From: CAMFTQ01 sp051881615
Lineage (GTDB): Bacteria > Bacillota > Clostridia > Oscillospirales > Acutalibacteraceae
Assembly (NCBI GenBank): GCA_051881615.1
Contig: JBJEQF010000016.1
Coordinates: forward strand, 74,415-138,414
Length of the DNA stretch: 64,000 nucleotides
Direction: 5' to 3'
Shown here: positions 41,714-51,154 of the stretch, one piece after another
Position numbering within the stretch: position 1 is the first letter of the stretch
How the letters are laid out: each line of letters starts with the position of its first letter
Position numbers and translations under genes: made by a program
The notes under the pieces: generated by a model
What the model was told of the DNA's origin: nothing
The model's database searches: none
What the model saw: the letters and a program-made list of their open reading frames with translations, nothing else

Positions 41714-42454
41714 TTATCCTCTGTTTACGCTTTCTCTGTTTGTCGTGCGTAGACGGAGATGGTTTGTCGAAGCCGCTGTAGTGGCGTTCTTTGTTGTAAT
41801 AGAAAACACGTTATTAAGCGACAGTCCGTCAAATTTCGAAGAGCTTGTAAAGTTATTTAATACTACACCGCTGTCTATCTGGTAGCTATACGGCTTTGAC
41901 TGTGTGCCGTAAATCGTTGTTATAGTAAATTCAAGCAGATACTTATCAGTTCCCGGTGCAATATTTAGCCTCTTGAGTTTAAAATCAACCTGCTTAACGT
42001 TCTCAACAGTTGTTATTTCCTTTACGTTGTAGCCACTAACGCTTGCACTTGTCGGATCAAAGGATGCAAAAACGATAGTGTTGTCACGTGACGAATCGGC
42101 ATAGACAAACATATCGACCTTATCTCCGCAGCTGAGCTTTGCGTTCATAAAGCCGTCAGGGTGTGTACCTGAATCATACTTTGTGAAGGTCGGCTTTGAA
42201 GTATAAGCCTCAAGCTGTGTTGCCGTGTTGGCATAAACCGATATCTGCTGATTAAGCACGGCACAGGTTCGCTGTGATTGCGACACCATATTGCCGTGGG
42301 CGGCAACCTTTGTCATAGCAAACATACCGCTCAGACAGCTTGACGAAATGATTGCAAGAATTGCAATTACGGCTACAAGCTCAACAAGAGTTGAACCCCT
42401 TTTTGACCTTGCAGGGCGAGAGCGTTTGCGAAGTCTTTTAATTATTTTATTCAT
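41714..42454 (-). CDS. Minor prepilin (PilW/PilJ-like position), class III leader
   Basis: 246 residues. The basic leader ends KRGS, followed by TLVELVAVIAILAI, with the E5 Glu of type IV pilins. The body has Ser/Thr-rich beta segments (CGDKVDMFVYADSSRDN) and no recognised adhesion domain. It is the last gene of the pilus operon, 12 bases after the preceding minor prepilin. GGGGGAACGG precedes the ATG. Likely a minor pilin primed at the tip or in assembly, by position. Confidence 0.75.
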   Translation of the reverse strand: MNKIIKRLRKRSRPARSKRGSTLVELVAVIAILAIISSSCLSGMFAMTKVAAHGNMVSQSQRTCAVLNQQISVYANTATQLEAYTSKPTFTKYDSGTHPDGFMNAKLSCGDKVDMFVYADSSRDNTIVFASFDPTSASVSGYNVKEITTVENVKQVDFKLKRLNIAPGTDKYLLEFTITTIYGTQSKPYSYQIDSGVVLNNFTSSSKFDGLSLNNVFSITTKNATTAASTNHLRLRTTNRESVNRG

Positions 42455-42466
42455 CGCCGTTCCCCC

Positions 42467-43015
42467 TTACTCAGCAAGCGCAGGCTTTGAAATAATGCCC
42501 TCGCAATAGGAATGTTCGCCCTTGTCGCTGTAGTAAACATATGATGTTACGTTGTAGGAAATAAACTTTTTACTGTTTGCTGTATATTCACCTGATTTTT
42601 CAACGGTAAAAAATACTTTTCCCGAAACGCCTGTTTTGCTCTTAGCGTCTGCTTTTGTATCGCACTGTGTAATATCGGGAATGTCATTCTTGAGATTATT
42701 TATAACAGCGTCATCAAGCTTGTAATCGTTGGTTGTTGCACCGCTTGCAAAAAGCTTGTTTTTAGTAGCGTCAGCACCGGTTTCTTCCGGCTCGTTTGAC
42801 GGGATATTTTCAACATATGCCATTATAATGTCGCAATACTCCTGTGCCTTTGCAGACGCCTTATCCTGAGAGCTGCCCTTCATAATTGATGTGTGGCTTA
42901 TTGCAAGAGCCGACGCAGTACACGATACCGCTATAGCCATAATCACAACTGCACACAGAAGCTCCAGCAGGGACATACCTTTTTTACTTTTAAAGTAAGC
43001 TGAATTTATGCTCAT
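42467..43015 (-). CDS. Minor prepilin (PilV/PilI-like), class III leader
   Basis: 182 residues. Leader FKSKKGMSLLELLCAVVIMA has Gly-1 and Glu5. The body has a pilin-like beta region (GKVFFTVEKSGEYTA, ISYNVTSYVYYSDKG). Its ATG shares one base with the preceding stop codon (TGATG). With its neighbours it probably forms the initiating minor pilin complex with the large PilX-like protein. Function assigned by context. Confidence 0.75.
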   Translation of the reverse strand: MSINSAYFKSKKGMSLLELLCAVVIMAIAVSCTASALAISHTSIMKGSSQDKASAKAQEYCDIIMAYVENIPSNEPEETGADATKNKLFASGATTNDYKLDDAVINNLKNDIPDITQCDTKADAKSKTGVSGKVFFTVEKSGEYTANSKKFISYNVTSYVYYSDKGEHSYCEGIISKPALAE

Positions 43016-45441
43016 CAGTAGTACCTGCCTTCTCCGATTGTAACTTCATCCTTATATCCGACTGTGACAGTTTTTATTGTTGAAACCTCAGTATTCTTTT
43101 GAGCCTCTGTAACATAATGATAATTGCTTTCCCAGCTTGCAACATCCATCAGATTGACAGGAGCCGTGGTATTAAAGAAGTAATAACCCGGCTCAAGCAC
43201 CTTGAGCAGATCGCCTGCAGAATTACGTAGAGTAAGTCTACTACTTATAAGAATAACCTGACCTGTTTTTGTGGTCTTTACTCCGTTGATGTCTGTAAAT
43301 TCGCAGGTTGTGGAGTTCATTGATGTGTCTATTCTCAGGTAATCACCCTTAAATTCATTTGCTTTAATTATAATGTTTTCTGCCCTTAATGCTGATGAAG
43401 CACCTGTTGAAATTGATGAAGCTGCCGAAAAATCACAGTCGATTGTTTTTGCCTCATACTGAACGTTAGCAAGCTGTCCCGACTTAGCGATAAAGTCGAT
43501 GTATTTTCCTGTCTGATTTTGCGTTGTAATACTCGAATTGATTTCGCCGCTGCTGTTAACCCAGCCGATATCCGCCTCACTTGAGTCTATATCGTCAGCT
43601 GCGACTTTGCCGTCGTTATCTAAAAAGAACTGCTCGCCCTCGGGTGAGAAGAGGTTGATGCCGTTATTTTTAATTGAATACATACCCTTATTTACGGTAT
43701 ATGTGCCACCGGAGTATTGAACATAAAAGGTGCTTCCAACCATTAAGGAGCAGGCGTTTTTGCCCCAGTAGGGACGAATCCAGAACTCTCCTGTGCCCTC
43801 GTTTTTAATTGTGGTCTTAACACCCGAATTTGCCTCATCTGTTTTTGGGTTTATCATCAGAGTTGCGTCGTCGCTTCTGATTGACATTTTAACATCGTTT
43901 TTTACAACCATCTCATTTACGTTGTACCACAAATAGAAGAACTCTTTGCTATACATATCGTAAAAGCCGTTTGTACCCGGCATCTTGTTCGGCGCACAGT
44001 ATATCGAGTAATCTTTCCAGTCATTTGTAGGAGCTTCAAATCTTTCAACCGCACTCCAGGAGTTGTTGTCTGTTTGGAACTCGCTGTTTTCATTAAGAAT
44101 TTTTACCGGCGTTTTATATGATATGCTTTCATAGGCACTGTGAACATCTCTGCCTGCGATTGCCTCATCATATACGTCAAGGTCCTTGACCATCTGATAT
44201 TTATCGTAGTGGTCTGTGCCGGGCACGTTCATATTTTTAAGTGGCGTCACATAAACAGGGTTAAATAAATCCTCGCCGTTAACAACCCAGTAGTAGCCCG
44301 CTTCGTAATGCTGGCTTCTGTCGGGTATTCTGTAACCGTCAGAGTCGTAGCAGTCAAGGTCAACGTCATTTAAAAAGCGGACTACAACGCCATATCTGTT
44401 TCTGTCTTTGCTTGAGCATCTTACAACGAAGGATGGGCTTTTATCCCTTGTACGAGAGAGCATATTGTGCGCAATAGTTAGGAATTCACACTCAAGCTCA
44501 ACACCGTATACGTTATCGTTTGTAAAGTAGCTTACGTTGTGATTTGCACCGTCTTTGTATCCGGTAGCGTTAGTGACACGCTTTCCGTTGTAATTACCTA
44601 AAAAGTAAACGCCCTGATTATATGCGTTATATATGCTTCGGTGGTCGTTAGTATCGTTTTTAACTGCCTCTGTAAAAACAAGGGGGAATCTTGATTCGAT
44701 TACGTCTTCGGTAGCGTTGTTGTTCATCTGGAATATCAGACCGCCCTCATCATCGGTCTGCTTAAGTAATTGCTGCTGCCAGCCGGCATAGTTTCCCTCT
44801 GACATTCTCATTGAATAGTTTGTCTGAGCGCCTACCATAAGGAAATCGCTGAGAGAGCCCGTTACTTCTGTCTTCGGCCTTACGATATCCTTTACATTAA
44901 TTTTCAGCGTTTCTGTTCTCTCTTCTGTTACAGGCTTTTTGGTAACATCAAAACTGATAGACAAATCGCTGTCACGCTTGTCGTCACTGTCTGACGTATA
45001 TTTGCCCTCTGAGCTGAAGGCAGACATATCTACAGTACCGCCAGGCTTTCTTGTAACCTTGATGTATGAATCACCTACTATAGTATAGTGTAAGCCCTTT
45101 AAGCTGTTTATTTCATCAAGTGCTTCCTGCGCTGTGTCAAACGGTCCGCTTATCTGAACTTCTCCGCTTGCATCGTAATACAAAACATAATAGCGTGATA
45201 CATCCTCGTCGATTGGTACAGTAAGCTTGTTAGAAAGCACAAGCTCCTGCGCAAGGTCAAGTGCGCTCTTTGCAGAAACATAAGCCTGTCTTGAATTGAG
45301 CTGTGAGCCTGTTTCTTTTTGCTGGAGCATAGCAATCGATAAAAAAGAGCCTGTTGTCAAAAACAAAACTAAAACAAGCGCAATGGCAAGCACCATTGAA
45401 ACGCCTTTTTTGCTTTTGAACTTTATTCTGCGCTTTTGCAT
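43015..45441 (-). CDS. Large PilX-like pilus protein, possible tip adhesin
   Basis: About 808 residues. It begins with a pilin-like leader (KFKSKKGVSMVLAIALVLVLFLTTGSF), but no Glu5, as in PilX/GspK-type minor pilins. The rest is a long extracellular body with beta-rich patches (YWGKNACSLMVGSTFYVQYS) and a C-terminal region of Ser/Thr-rich strands. Such big C-terminal domains on minor pilins often act as adhesins at the tip. GGGG lies 7 bases before the ATG at 45441. The frame has a second ATG at 45447, too near the ribosome binding site. Translation couples to the next minor prepilin. Confidence 0.7.
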   Translation of the reverse strand: MQKRRIKFKSKKGVSMVLAIALVLVLFLTTGSFLSIAMLQQKETGSQLNSRQAYVSAKSALDLAQELVLSNKLTVPIDEDVSRYYVLYYDASGEVQISGPFDTAQEALDEINSLKGLHYTIVGDSYIKVTRKPGGTVDMSAFSSEGKYTSDSDDKRDSDLSISFDVTKKPVTEERTETLKINVKDIVRPKTEVTGSLSDFLMVGAQTNYSMRMSEGNYAGWQQQLLKQTDDEGGLIFQMNNNATEDVIESRFPLVFTEAVKNDTNDHRSIYNAYNQGVYFLGNYNGKRVTNATGYKDGANHNVSYFTNDNVYGVELECEFLTIAHNMLSRTRDKSPSFVVRCSSKDRNRYGVVVRFLNDVDLDCYDSDGYRIPDRSQHYEAGYYWVVNGEDLFNPVYVTPLKNMNVPGTDHYDKYQMVKDLDVYDEAIAGRDVHSAYESISYKTPVKILNENSEFQTDNNSWSAVERFEAPTNDWKDYSIYCAPNKMPGTNGFYDMYSKEFFYLWYNVNEMVVKNDVKMSIRSDDATLMINPKTDEANSGVKTTIKNEGTGEFWIRPYWGKNACSLMVGSTFYVQYSGGTYTVNKGMYSIKNNGINLFSPEGEQFFLDNDGKVAADDIDSSEADIGWVNSSGEINSSITTQNQTGKYIDFIAKSGQLANVQYEAKTIDCDFSAASSISTGASSALRAENIIIKANEFKGDYLRIDTSMNSTTCEFTDINGVKTTKTGQVILISSRLTLRNSAGDLLKVLEPGYYFFNTTAPVNLMDVASWESNYHYVTEAQKNTEVSTIKTVTVGYKDEVTIGEGRYY

Positions 45442-45459
45442 TTTCATACCCCTTTTCTA

Positions 45460-46701
45460 TTAAATGATAACATCGTACATACCAAACATTGCCTGAACGA
45501 TAGATATTACTACAAAGCCTACAACAAAGGCAATTGCTACTGTCATCGCAGGTGTCATAGCGTCTGTCATACGTTGTGTTGCGTCGTTTGCCTGTTCCTC
45601 ATACATATCTGCCATCTTTTTAAGTGATTCGCCGAGCATACCGCTCTCTTCACCTACTCTTACCATAGAAACAAACAATGAATCAAACACCTTTGAGTGT
45701 CTGCCGAGCGATACGTTGATAGGCGTACCGATTCTTACGTCTTCAATTACCTGATTTAAGCAGTCAGATACATATTTGTTGCCTACTACATCTCTTGAAA
45801 GCTCCAAGGACGTTAAGATATTTACACCCGAGTCTGTAAGCGAAGCCATCATATTTGCAAAGCGTGTAATCTGGTTAAGTCTTAAAACCTCACCGATAAT
45901 CGGGATTTTAAGCTGATATGTTGACCACCACATACAGAATTTGTAGTTTTTCTGATATAAAAGTCTTAAGCCGACTACAAGAACTACTACACCCAACAGA
46001 ATATAGAAGCCGTAGTTTATAATAACATCAGACATACCCATTGTCATCTGCGTCATAACAGGCAATTCTGCGCCGAAGCTTGCAAATAAATCCTTAAATG
46101 ACGGCAGTACAACTACGCTCATTACAACAATAAGTGCAATTACAAGTACAAGCAAAAAGCTGGGGTAAATCATTGCGCTTTTGAGCTTGCCCTTTAAGGT
46201 CATTTCTTTTTTCAGCAGATTTACGCATTTATCAAATGCATCGTCAAGACGTCCGTTTGCCTCACCTGTCTGAATAATGTTTACGTAAACCTTAGGGAAG
46301 GTCTTAAACGAGCCGATTGACTGTGAAAGCGTGATACCGTTATACAGGTTTGCAGATATTTCCTGCAAAATTCTGAGCATTTTCTTGTCTTTTTCCGTAT
46401 CGCACAAAACAGCCATAGCTATTGAGAGCGAAACGCCGGAACGAATCATCATAGCCATCTGGTGCATAAATGCAAGCAGACGCTTTTTTTTGATTTTTAA
46501 GTCGTGTACGTCCTTTGAGCCGCCGATTTCTCTTTGCCAGATCGGAATATCCTCCTGCGGATCCTTTTTTGCCTCGGTAACAGAAATAGGCTTTAAGCCT
46601 CTGGCTTCAAGGTTTTTTCTTACTTCTTCCTTTGAATTGGCAACCATTTCTGATTTATATTTTCTGTTTTTATCATTTACCGCTACATAACTGTACTTCA
46701 C
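45460..46701 (-). CDS. pilC: Type IV pilus inner-membrane platform protein PilC
   Basis: About 413 residues. GspF/PilC family: cytoplasmic N-terminal domain (RLLAFMHQMAMMIRSGVSL, YNGITLSQSIGSFKTFPKVYVN), membrane helices near 170-190, 220-245 and 380-405, and a repeated F-domain (ITRFANMMASLTDSGVNI; VSMVRVGEESGMLGE). It links the motor ATPases to the pilus base. The GTG at 46701, 8 bases after AGGAGG, is the start; a GTG at 46710 is too near it. pilT ends 5 bases upstream. Confidence 0.92.
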   Translation of the reverse strand: MKYSYVAVNDKNRKYKSEMVANSKEEVRKNLEARGLKPISVTEAKKDPQEDIPIWQREIGGSKDVHDLKIKKKRLLAFMHQMAMMIRSGVSLSIAMAVLCDTEKDKKMLRILQEISANLYNGITLSQSIGSFKTFPKVYVNIIQTGEANGRLDDAFDKCVNLLKKEMTLKGKLKSAMIYPSFLLVLVIALIVVMSVVVLPSFKDLFASFGAELPVMTQMTMGMSDVIINYGFYILLGVVVLVVGLRLLYQKNYKFCMWWSTYQLKIPIIGEVLRLNQITRFANMMASLTDSGVNILTSLELSRDVVGNKYVSDCLNQVIEDVRIGTPINVSLGRHSKVFDSLFVSMVRVGEESGMLGESLKKMADMYEEQANDATQRMTDAMTPAMTVAIAFVVGFVVISIVQAMFGMYDVII

Positions 46702-46706
46702 AGCTA

Positions 46707-47980
46707 TCACCTCCTGTTTCTGTTGATATATGCAGCCGTGCTGTTGTTAAGTGCAGCTGTGTATGTCTGCTTAGTCTGCACATCAAAATCCTCGCCCACG
46801 TCATAGCTGTATTTTTCTGCCGTTTCTTTAGTGATAAGTCTTTTATTATACAGATTTTCAATGCTGAGATTTTTTGTAATCATACCGAGCGACTGGTTAA
46901 GAGCTATCATCTGATCAATCTGCGGGATTTTATCCTCGCGAATAAGGTTAGCAATAGCCGAATTGACAAACATAATCTCAAACGCGCCTATTCTGCCTGT
47001 GTTGTCTGCCTTTGGCAGAAGTCTTTGCGATACTACAGCCTTCAGCGTTGTTGAAAGCTGGCCGAGCGCCTGCTTGTGTCGCTCCGTCGGATACATATCA
47101 ATCAAGCGGTCGATTGTCTTTGCAGCACTCTCCGTATGCAATGTAGAAAGCACAAGATGTCCTGTTTCGGCAGCTCTTAAGGCAATCGTCATTGACTCAA
47201 GGTCACGGATTTCGCCCATCAGGATAATATCGGGGTCCTCACGAAGTGCCGACCTGAGTGCTGTATTGTAGTCAACGCTGTCCTCGCCGACCTCTCTTTG
47301 GTTGATGATACATTTGTCGGGCGTATGCACATACTCTACAGGGTCCTCGATAGTGATAATATGCAGATTCTCTCTGTNNNNNNNNNNNNNNNNNNNNNNN
47401 NNNNNNNNNNNNNNNNNNNNNNNNNNNNNNNNNNNNNNNNNNNNNNNNNNNNNNNNNNNNNNNNNNNNNNNNNNNNNGTATGCACATACTCTACAGGGTC
47501 CTCGATAGTGATAATATGCAGATTCTCTCTGTGGTTAATTTCATTTATCAGCGCCGCAAGCGTTGTTGATTTACCGCTGCCGGTAGGACCTGTAACAAGC
47601 ACAAGTCCCTCTTTCAGGTTCAGGATTTTTGATATGGCAGACGGAAGATTTAAATCCTCAAGTCTTGGCGGCTTAAGCTTGATAATACGCATTACAAGCG
47701 TAACGCCGAAACGCTGTCTGAATGCGTTTACACGGAAACGTGCGGCATTTTCAAACTGGTATGACGCGTCAATATCACCTGTTTTGCAAAAGGTTTCGTA
47801 ATGTCCCGGCTCAAGCACTTCTTTTATATAGCCGAGAACAGTTTCTTCATCAAGCACCTGCGCACCCTCAAAGGAGCAGATTGTACCGTCTGTTCTGTAG
47901 GAGGGCTTGTTATTGCTTGCAAGGTGAATATCCGACGCATTTTTGCTTATGGCAAATTGAACCATTTCTTTAAAATTCAT
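46707..47980 (-). CDS. pilT: Type IV pilus retraction ATPase PilT (interrupted only by a scaffold gap)
   Basis: Drives pilus depolymerisation and twitching. The N-terminal part has MVQFAISKNASDIHL and Walker A VTGPTGSGKSTTLAAL. After the gap come CIINQREVGEDSVDYNTALR, the Asp box MGEIRDLESMTIALRAAETGH and the His box STLHTESAAKTIDR. Collapsing the duplicated 55 bases and the 100 N gives one uninterrupted frame of 372 codons joining EDPVEYVH to TPDKCIINQ, as in known PilT. Start: ATG at 47980 with GGAGAG 7 bases before; an ATG at 47995 would overlap pilB. Treat as an intact gene. Confidence 0.9.
47323..47532. other. Scaffold gap (47378-47477, 100 N) with duplicated flanks
   Basis: Bases 47323-47377 and 47478-47532 are an identical 55-base sequence on each side of exactly 100 N. 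Contig ends that overlap by one k-mer length produce this. Removing 155 bases restores the pilT frame (1119 coding bases, 3 x 373). Confidence 0.9.
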
Positions 47981-47984
47981 ATTA

Positions 47985-49697
47985 TCACTCTCCATCCTCT
48001 TGATATACCTCTGAAACAGTATCTACATATGTTTCAAAGGAAATAATACCGTCAAGAAGCAGCTTTTTCAGGTTATCTCTCAATGAGATCATTCCCTCGC
48101 CTCTTGCGATAGCGTCTATTTCATCTGTTGTCTTGCCTGCGTGAATTGCGTTTTTGATTGCGCTTGTAACAGGCATAACCTCGTGAACTGCAATACGTCC
48201 CTTGTAGCCTAAGTTGTTGCAGTTCTGACAGGTGCCGGGCTTATAAAGCGTAACTTTTTCTGTCAGCGGAAGTCCGATTACTCTAAGCTCATCCTCTGAC
48301 GCTGTGTATGGAATTTTGCAGTCGGGGCAAAGTCTTCTGACAAGCTTCTGTGCAATAACGCCGAGCATTGAGGACGAAACCATATACGGCTCAACGCCCA
48401 TATCGATAAGACGGACAACCGAGCTTGCCGCATTGTAGGTATGGATTGTCGACAATACCAAGTGGCCTGTGATAGCGGCACGTGCGGCGATATCGGCAGT
48501 TTCTTGGTCTCGGATTTCACCGATCATAATAACGTCGGGGTCCTGACGCAGAATAGAACGAAGAACGCTTGCAAAGGACAAGCCTGCCTTGTCGTTGATA
48601 TCAACCTGTGTGATGCCGGGGATTACCATTTCTACAGGGTTTTCAACGGTTACAATGTTTACCGATTCATTATTAAGGCCCTGAAGAGCCGCATACAATG
48701 TAGTTGACTTACCGCTACCCGTAGCACCCGAAAGCAGAATAATACCTCTGTTTGATGTGAGAAGCTGGTCGAATTTTTCAAGGTTTTCGGGCAAAAAGCC
48801 GATGCTTGATTTGTCAAGCTTTAGTCCGAGAGCTGTTGTAATTCTGATTACGATTTTTTCACCGTAAACGCTCGGCAGTGAGGACACACGCATATCAATC
48901 TTCTGATTCTGCACGGTATAGTGCAGACGTCCGTCCTGCGGAATACGCTTTTCTGCAATATTCATACCGCTGATAAATTTAATACGGCTCGTTACAGAGG
49001 GCGCAAGCTCCTTGCCTGTTTCCATATATTTAACAAGCTTACCGTCAACACGGAAGCGGATAATCATTTTTGCTTCCTGAGGTTCAATGTGAATATCAGA
49101 CGCGCGCTGGTTTACAGCGTCGGCAATCATATTGTTTACAAATTTGATGATCGGCTGGTTGTCGACGTCCTCCTGATCCTCAGTGGACAGAGTATCCTCT
49201 GTTTTTGCCATCTGGCTCTGAACAAACTCCTGCGCCTCGTCATAAACAGACGACTGGTCGTTTCCCTCGTACAGCTCTCTTATCTTTTCTTCAAGCTGTG
49301 TAGGAGTGCAGACAGCAGTTCTGACCTTCTTTTTTGTATAGTTGTTTATAGCGTACACCGCTTTGTAATCAAGCGGATTTGTCATTGCAACGGTAAGGAA
49401 ATTTCCGTTTAACTCAATCGGCATAGCCTTATATTCCTTAACCATTGTGTCGGGAAGAAGCTCTATAAGTCCGTCACTTATAATGTATGTACTTAAATCA
49501 ATAAGCGGAAGGTGCATTTTGTCAGCAAGAATTTTGTAAATCTGTTCCTCTGTAACAACGCCCTCTGTAACAAGTGCTTCTTCGATAGTTTTTGTATTGT
49601 CGTCTAAATACTGCATCTGAACACGCTTGATAGTCTTTAGGCGAACTATTTCATTTTTTACAAGGTCATTTGTAAGATTAAATATTGACGGCTTCAT
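47985..49697 (-). CDS. pilB: Type IV pilus assembly ATPase PilB
   Basis: 570 residues. N-terminal MshEN-type domain (about 1-150), then Walker A LLSGATGSGKSTTLYAAL, the Asp box MIGEIRDQETADIAARAAI, the His box STIHTYNAASSVVRL and the zinc-binding CPDC ... CQNCNNLGYKGR near the C-terminus. It powers pilus extension. GGAGAGG lies before the ATG. The gene is within the operon; pilT follows. The MshEN domain binds c-di-GMP in some members, so pilus assembly might be regulated by that messenger (inference). Confidence 0.94.
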   Translation of the reverse strand: MKPSIFNLTNDLVKNEIVRLKTIKRVQMQYLDDNTKTIEEALVTEGVVTEEQIYKILADKMHLPLIDLSTYIISDGLIELLPDTMVKEYKAMPIELNGNFLTVAMTNPLDYKAVYAINNYTKKKVRTAVCTPTQLEEKIRELYEGNDQSSVYDEAQEFVQSQMAKTEDTLSTEDQEDVDNQPIIKFVNNMIADAVNQRASDIHIEPQEAKMIIRFRVDGKLVKYMETGKELAPSVTSRIKFISGMNIAEKRIPQDGRLHYTVQNQKIDMRVSSLPSVYGEKIVIRITTALGLKLDKSSIGFLPENLEKFDQLLTSNRGIILLSGATGSGKSTTLYAALQGLNNESVNIVTVENPVEMVIPGITQVDINDKAGLSFASVLRSILRQDPDVIMIGEIRDQETADIAARAAITGHLVLSTIHTYNAASSVVRLIDMGVEPYMVSSSMLGVIAQKLVRRLCPDCKIPYTASEDELRVIGLPLTEKVTLYKPGTCQNCNNLGYKGRIAVHEVMPVTSAIKNAIHAGKTTDEIDAIARGEGMISLRDNLKKLLLDGIISFETYVDTVSEVYQEDGE

Positions 49698-49739
49698 AAA
49701 AGGATCCTCTCCGATGTTATTCTGAATGCTATATTAAAG

Positions 49740-50522
49740 CTATAGAGTAAGCATATCGACGTACAATTGTACGGCATACTCAATCTGACTTTGAAATAAA
49801 AGTGCGCTTATTGCTCCAATGCAAAGAAACGGGCCGAACGGAAAATAGGCTGATACCTCTGATTTTGAAAACAGCTTTTTAACAAGCAGAAATACAATAT
49901 ATACTCCCGCTGTCATTACAGCGATAAAAAACGACGCATATACCATAGGAAAGCCAAGCATTGCTCCGACCGCCGACATTAGCTTTACATCGCCAAAGCC
50001 CATACCTTCCTTTTTAAAAACAAGTATAGATAAAATATTTATAAGAAATAATGTACCGCCGCCGCACAAAGCACCGAGCAATATATCCCAAATGCTCTTT
50101 ATCATCAGCTTTTCGCCCAAAAATAAATCATACATCGAAAAAGCAACGCAGATAACTGCAAGCACTGCGGTAAACTGGTCGGGAATAATCGAATACTTTG
50201 CGTCTGACATAATTATCAGAAGCATAGCATAGCAGATGATAAGCGAAAACAGCGTATAAACCGTATAGCCGAATGTGGCAAAGCACAGGATTGTAACGAC
50301 AACAAGCAAAGCAGAAACATAAATTCCGCTTTGCCTATATTCGTATCTTTTGCCAAGCATTTCTTCTGTCGGCTCTTCGTCATAATCACACAGCCACCTT
50401 GCAGGTATCGCATTTAGCAGGCGGTATGCAAAAAACACTGTAAATACTGATACGGCCGCTATAACTGCCGACAGAATATATGCTGTAATTTCTGAAAAAT
50501 CAGGGGAAAGATAAGTAATCAT
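49740..50522 (-). CDS. pilD: Prepilin peptidase (type IV leader peptidase)
   Basis: 260 residues, about seven to eight membrane helices. Catalytic Asp pair is visible: SDAKYSIIPD and the GxGD motif EGMGFGDVKLM. The N-terminal methylation domain is shortened: it lacks the two CxxC pairs of PilD from proteobacteria and has only AYRLLNAIPARWLCDY. It cleaves prepilin leaders such as those encoded in this operon. Methylation ability may be reduced or use another form. Confidence 0.88.
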   Translation of the reverse strand: MITYLSPDFSEITAYILSAVIAAVSVFTVFFAYRLLNAIPARWLCDYDEEPTEEMLGKRYEYRQSGIYVSALLVVVTILCFATFGYTVYTLFSLIICYAMLLIIMSDAKYSIIPDQFTAVLAVICVAFSMYDLFLGEKLMIKSIWDILLGALCGGGTLFLINILSILVFKKEGMGFGDVKLMSAVGAMLGFPMVYASFFIAVMTAGVYIVFLLVKKLFSKSEVSAYFPFGPFLCIGAISALLFQSQIEYAVQLYVDMLTL

Positions 50523-50550
50523 CTATACACTGTCCTCACCGGGAATTTTA

Positions 50551-51141
50551 TCATTCTGCAGTTACTGCTGCCGACGGCATCTTTGTAGCGTCAAAGTAAT
50601 AGAGCGTTACGCTTAATCTTACGTCATAGGTAGCTGTTTTGTCAATAGGAGCCATACTGATGCTGTTTATAAAATAACAACCCTTTGAATCCTGCTCAAG
50701 ATAGTGAATGAGCTTCTGTGTTTTTTCCATTGACTCTCTAAAAGAGAATTCAAGTGATGTAGTATAAAGCGGAATACCTGTTGTTGATGTTCTGCCCTGT
50801 GGGTCCTGAACGCCGGCACCACGGCTCAGGCTCGTCATAGTAATCTTGAGCTGATTGAAAATTCTCTGTAAATCCTCGATAGATGATTTAGAGTCAACAT
50901 AGAGCAACGACTGCTCCTCGTTGTATTTTTCTGTGAGCTGTGCGATCTTTTCATCTATTTTTGCCTGATTTTCAAGTGTGTACTCGTACTTTGCAACCTC
51001 TGCAACTGCCGCGTCGTGGTTTGCGTTGTACTGGTCAATTCTTGACAAAGCAGGGAAAAACAAAACGTTTGCCAACACAAGAAACAGAACAAGCAGTACC
51101 ACACATATCAAAACCGAATTCGGTATATTTTGCTTTTTCAT
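50551..51141 (-). CDS. pilO: Type IV pilus alignment protein PilO
   Basis: 196 residues. One membrane helix (about 9-29), then a coiled-coil (EVAKYEYTLENQAKIDEKI) and a ferredoxin-like periplasmic/extracytoplasmic domain (YTTSLEFSFRESMEKTQKLI, VRLSVTLYYF). By position and topology this is PilO, working with PilM/PilN as the alignment complex. GGGGGAACTGAAA precedes the ATG, 13 bases after pilMN. Confidence 0.75.
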   Translation of the reverse strand: MKKQNIPNSVLICVVLLVLFLVLANVLFFPALSRIDQYNANHDAAVAEVAKYEYTLENQAKIDEKIAQLTEKYNEEQSLLYVDSKSSIEDLQRIFNQLKITMTSLSRGAGVQDPQGRTSTTGIPLYTTSLEFSFRESMEKTQKLIHYLEQDSKGCYFINSISMAPIDKTATYDVRLSVTLYYFDATKMPSAAVTAE

Positions 51142-51154
51142 TTTCAGTTCCCCC

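Noticed and set aside
46707..47980. Two separate or broken pilT genes
   Set aside because: The break is only the 100-N gap with duplicated 55-base ends; joining them restores one frame.
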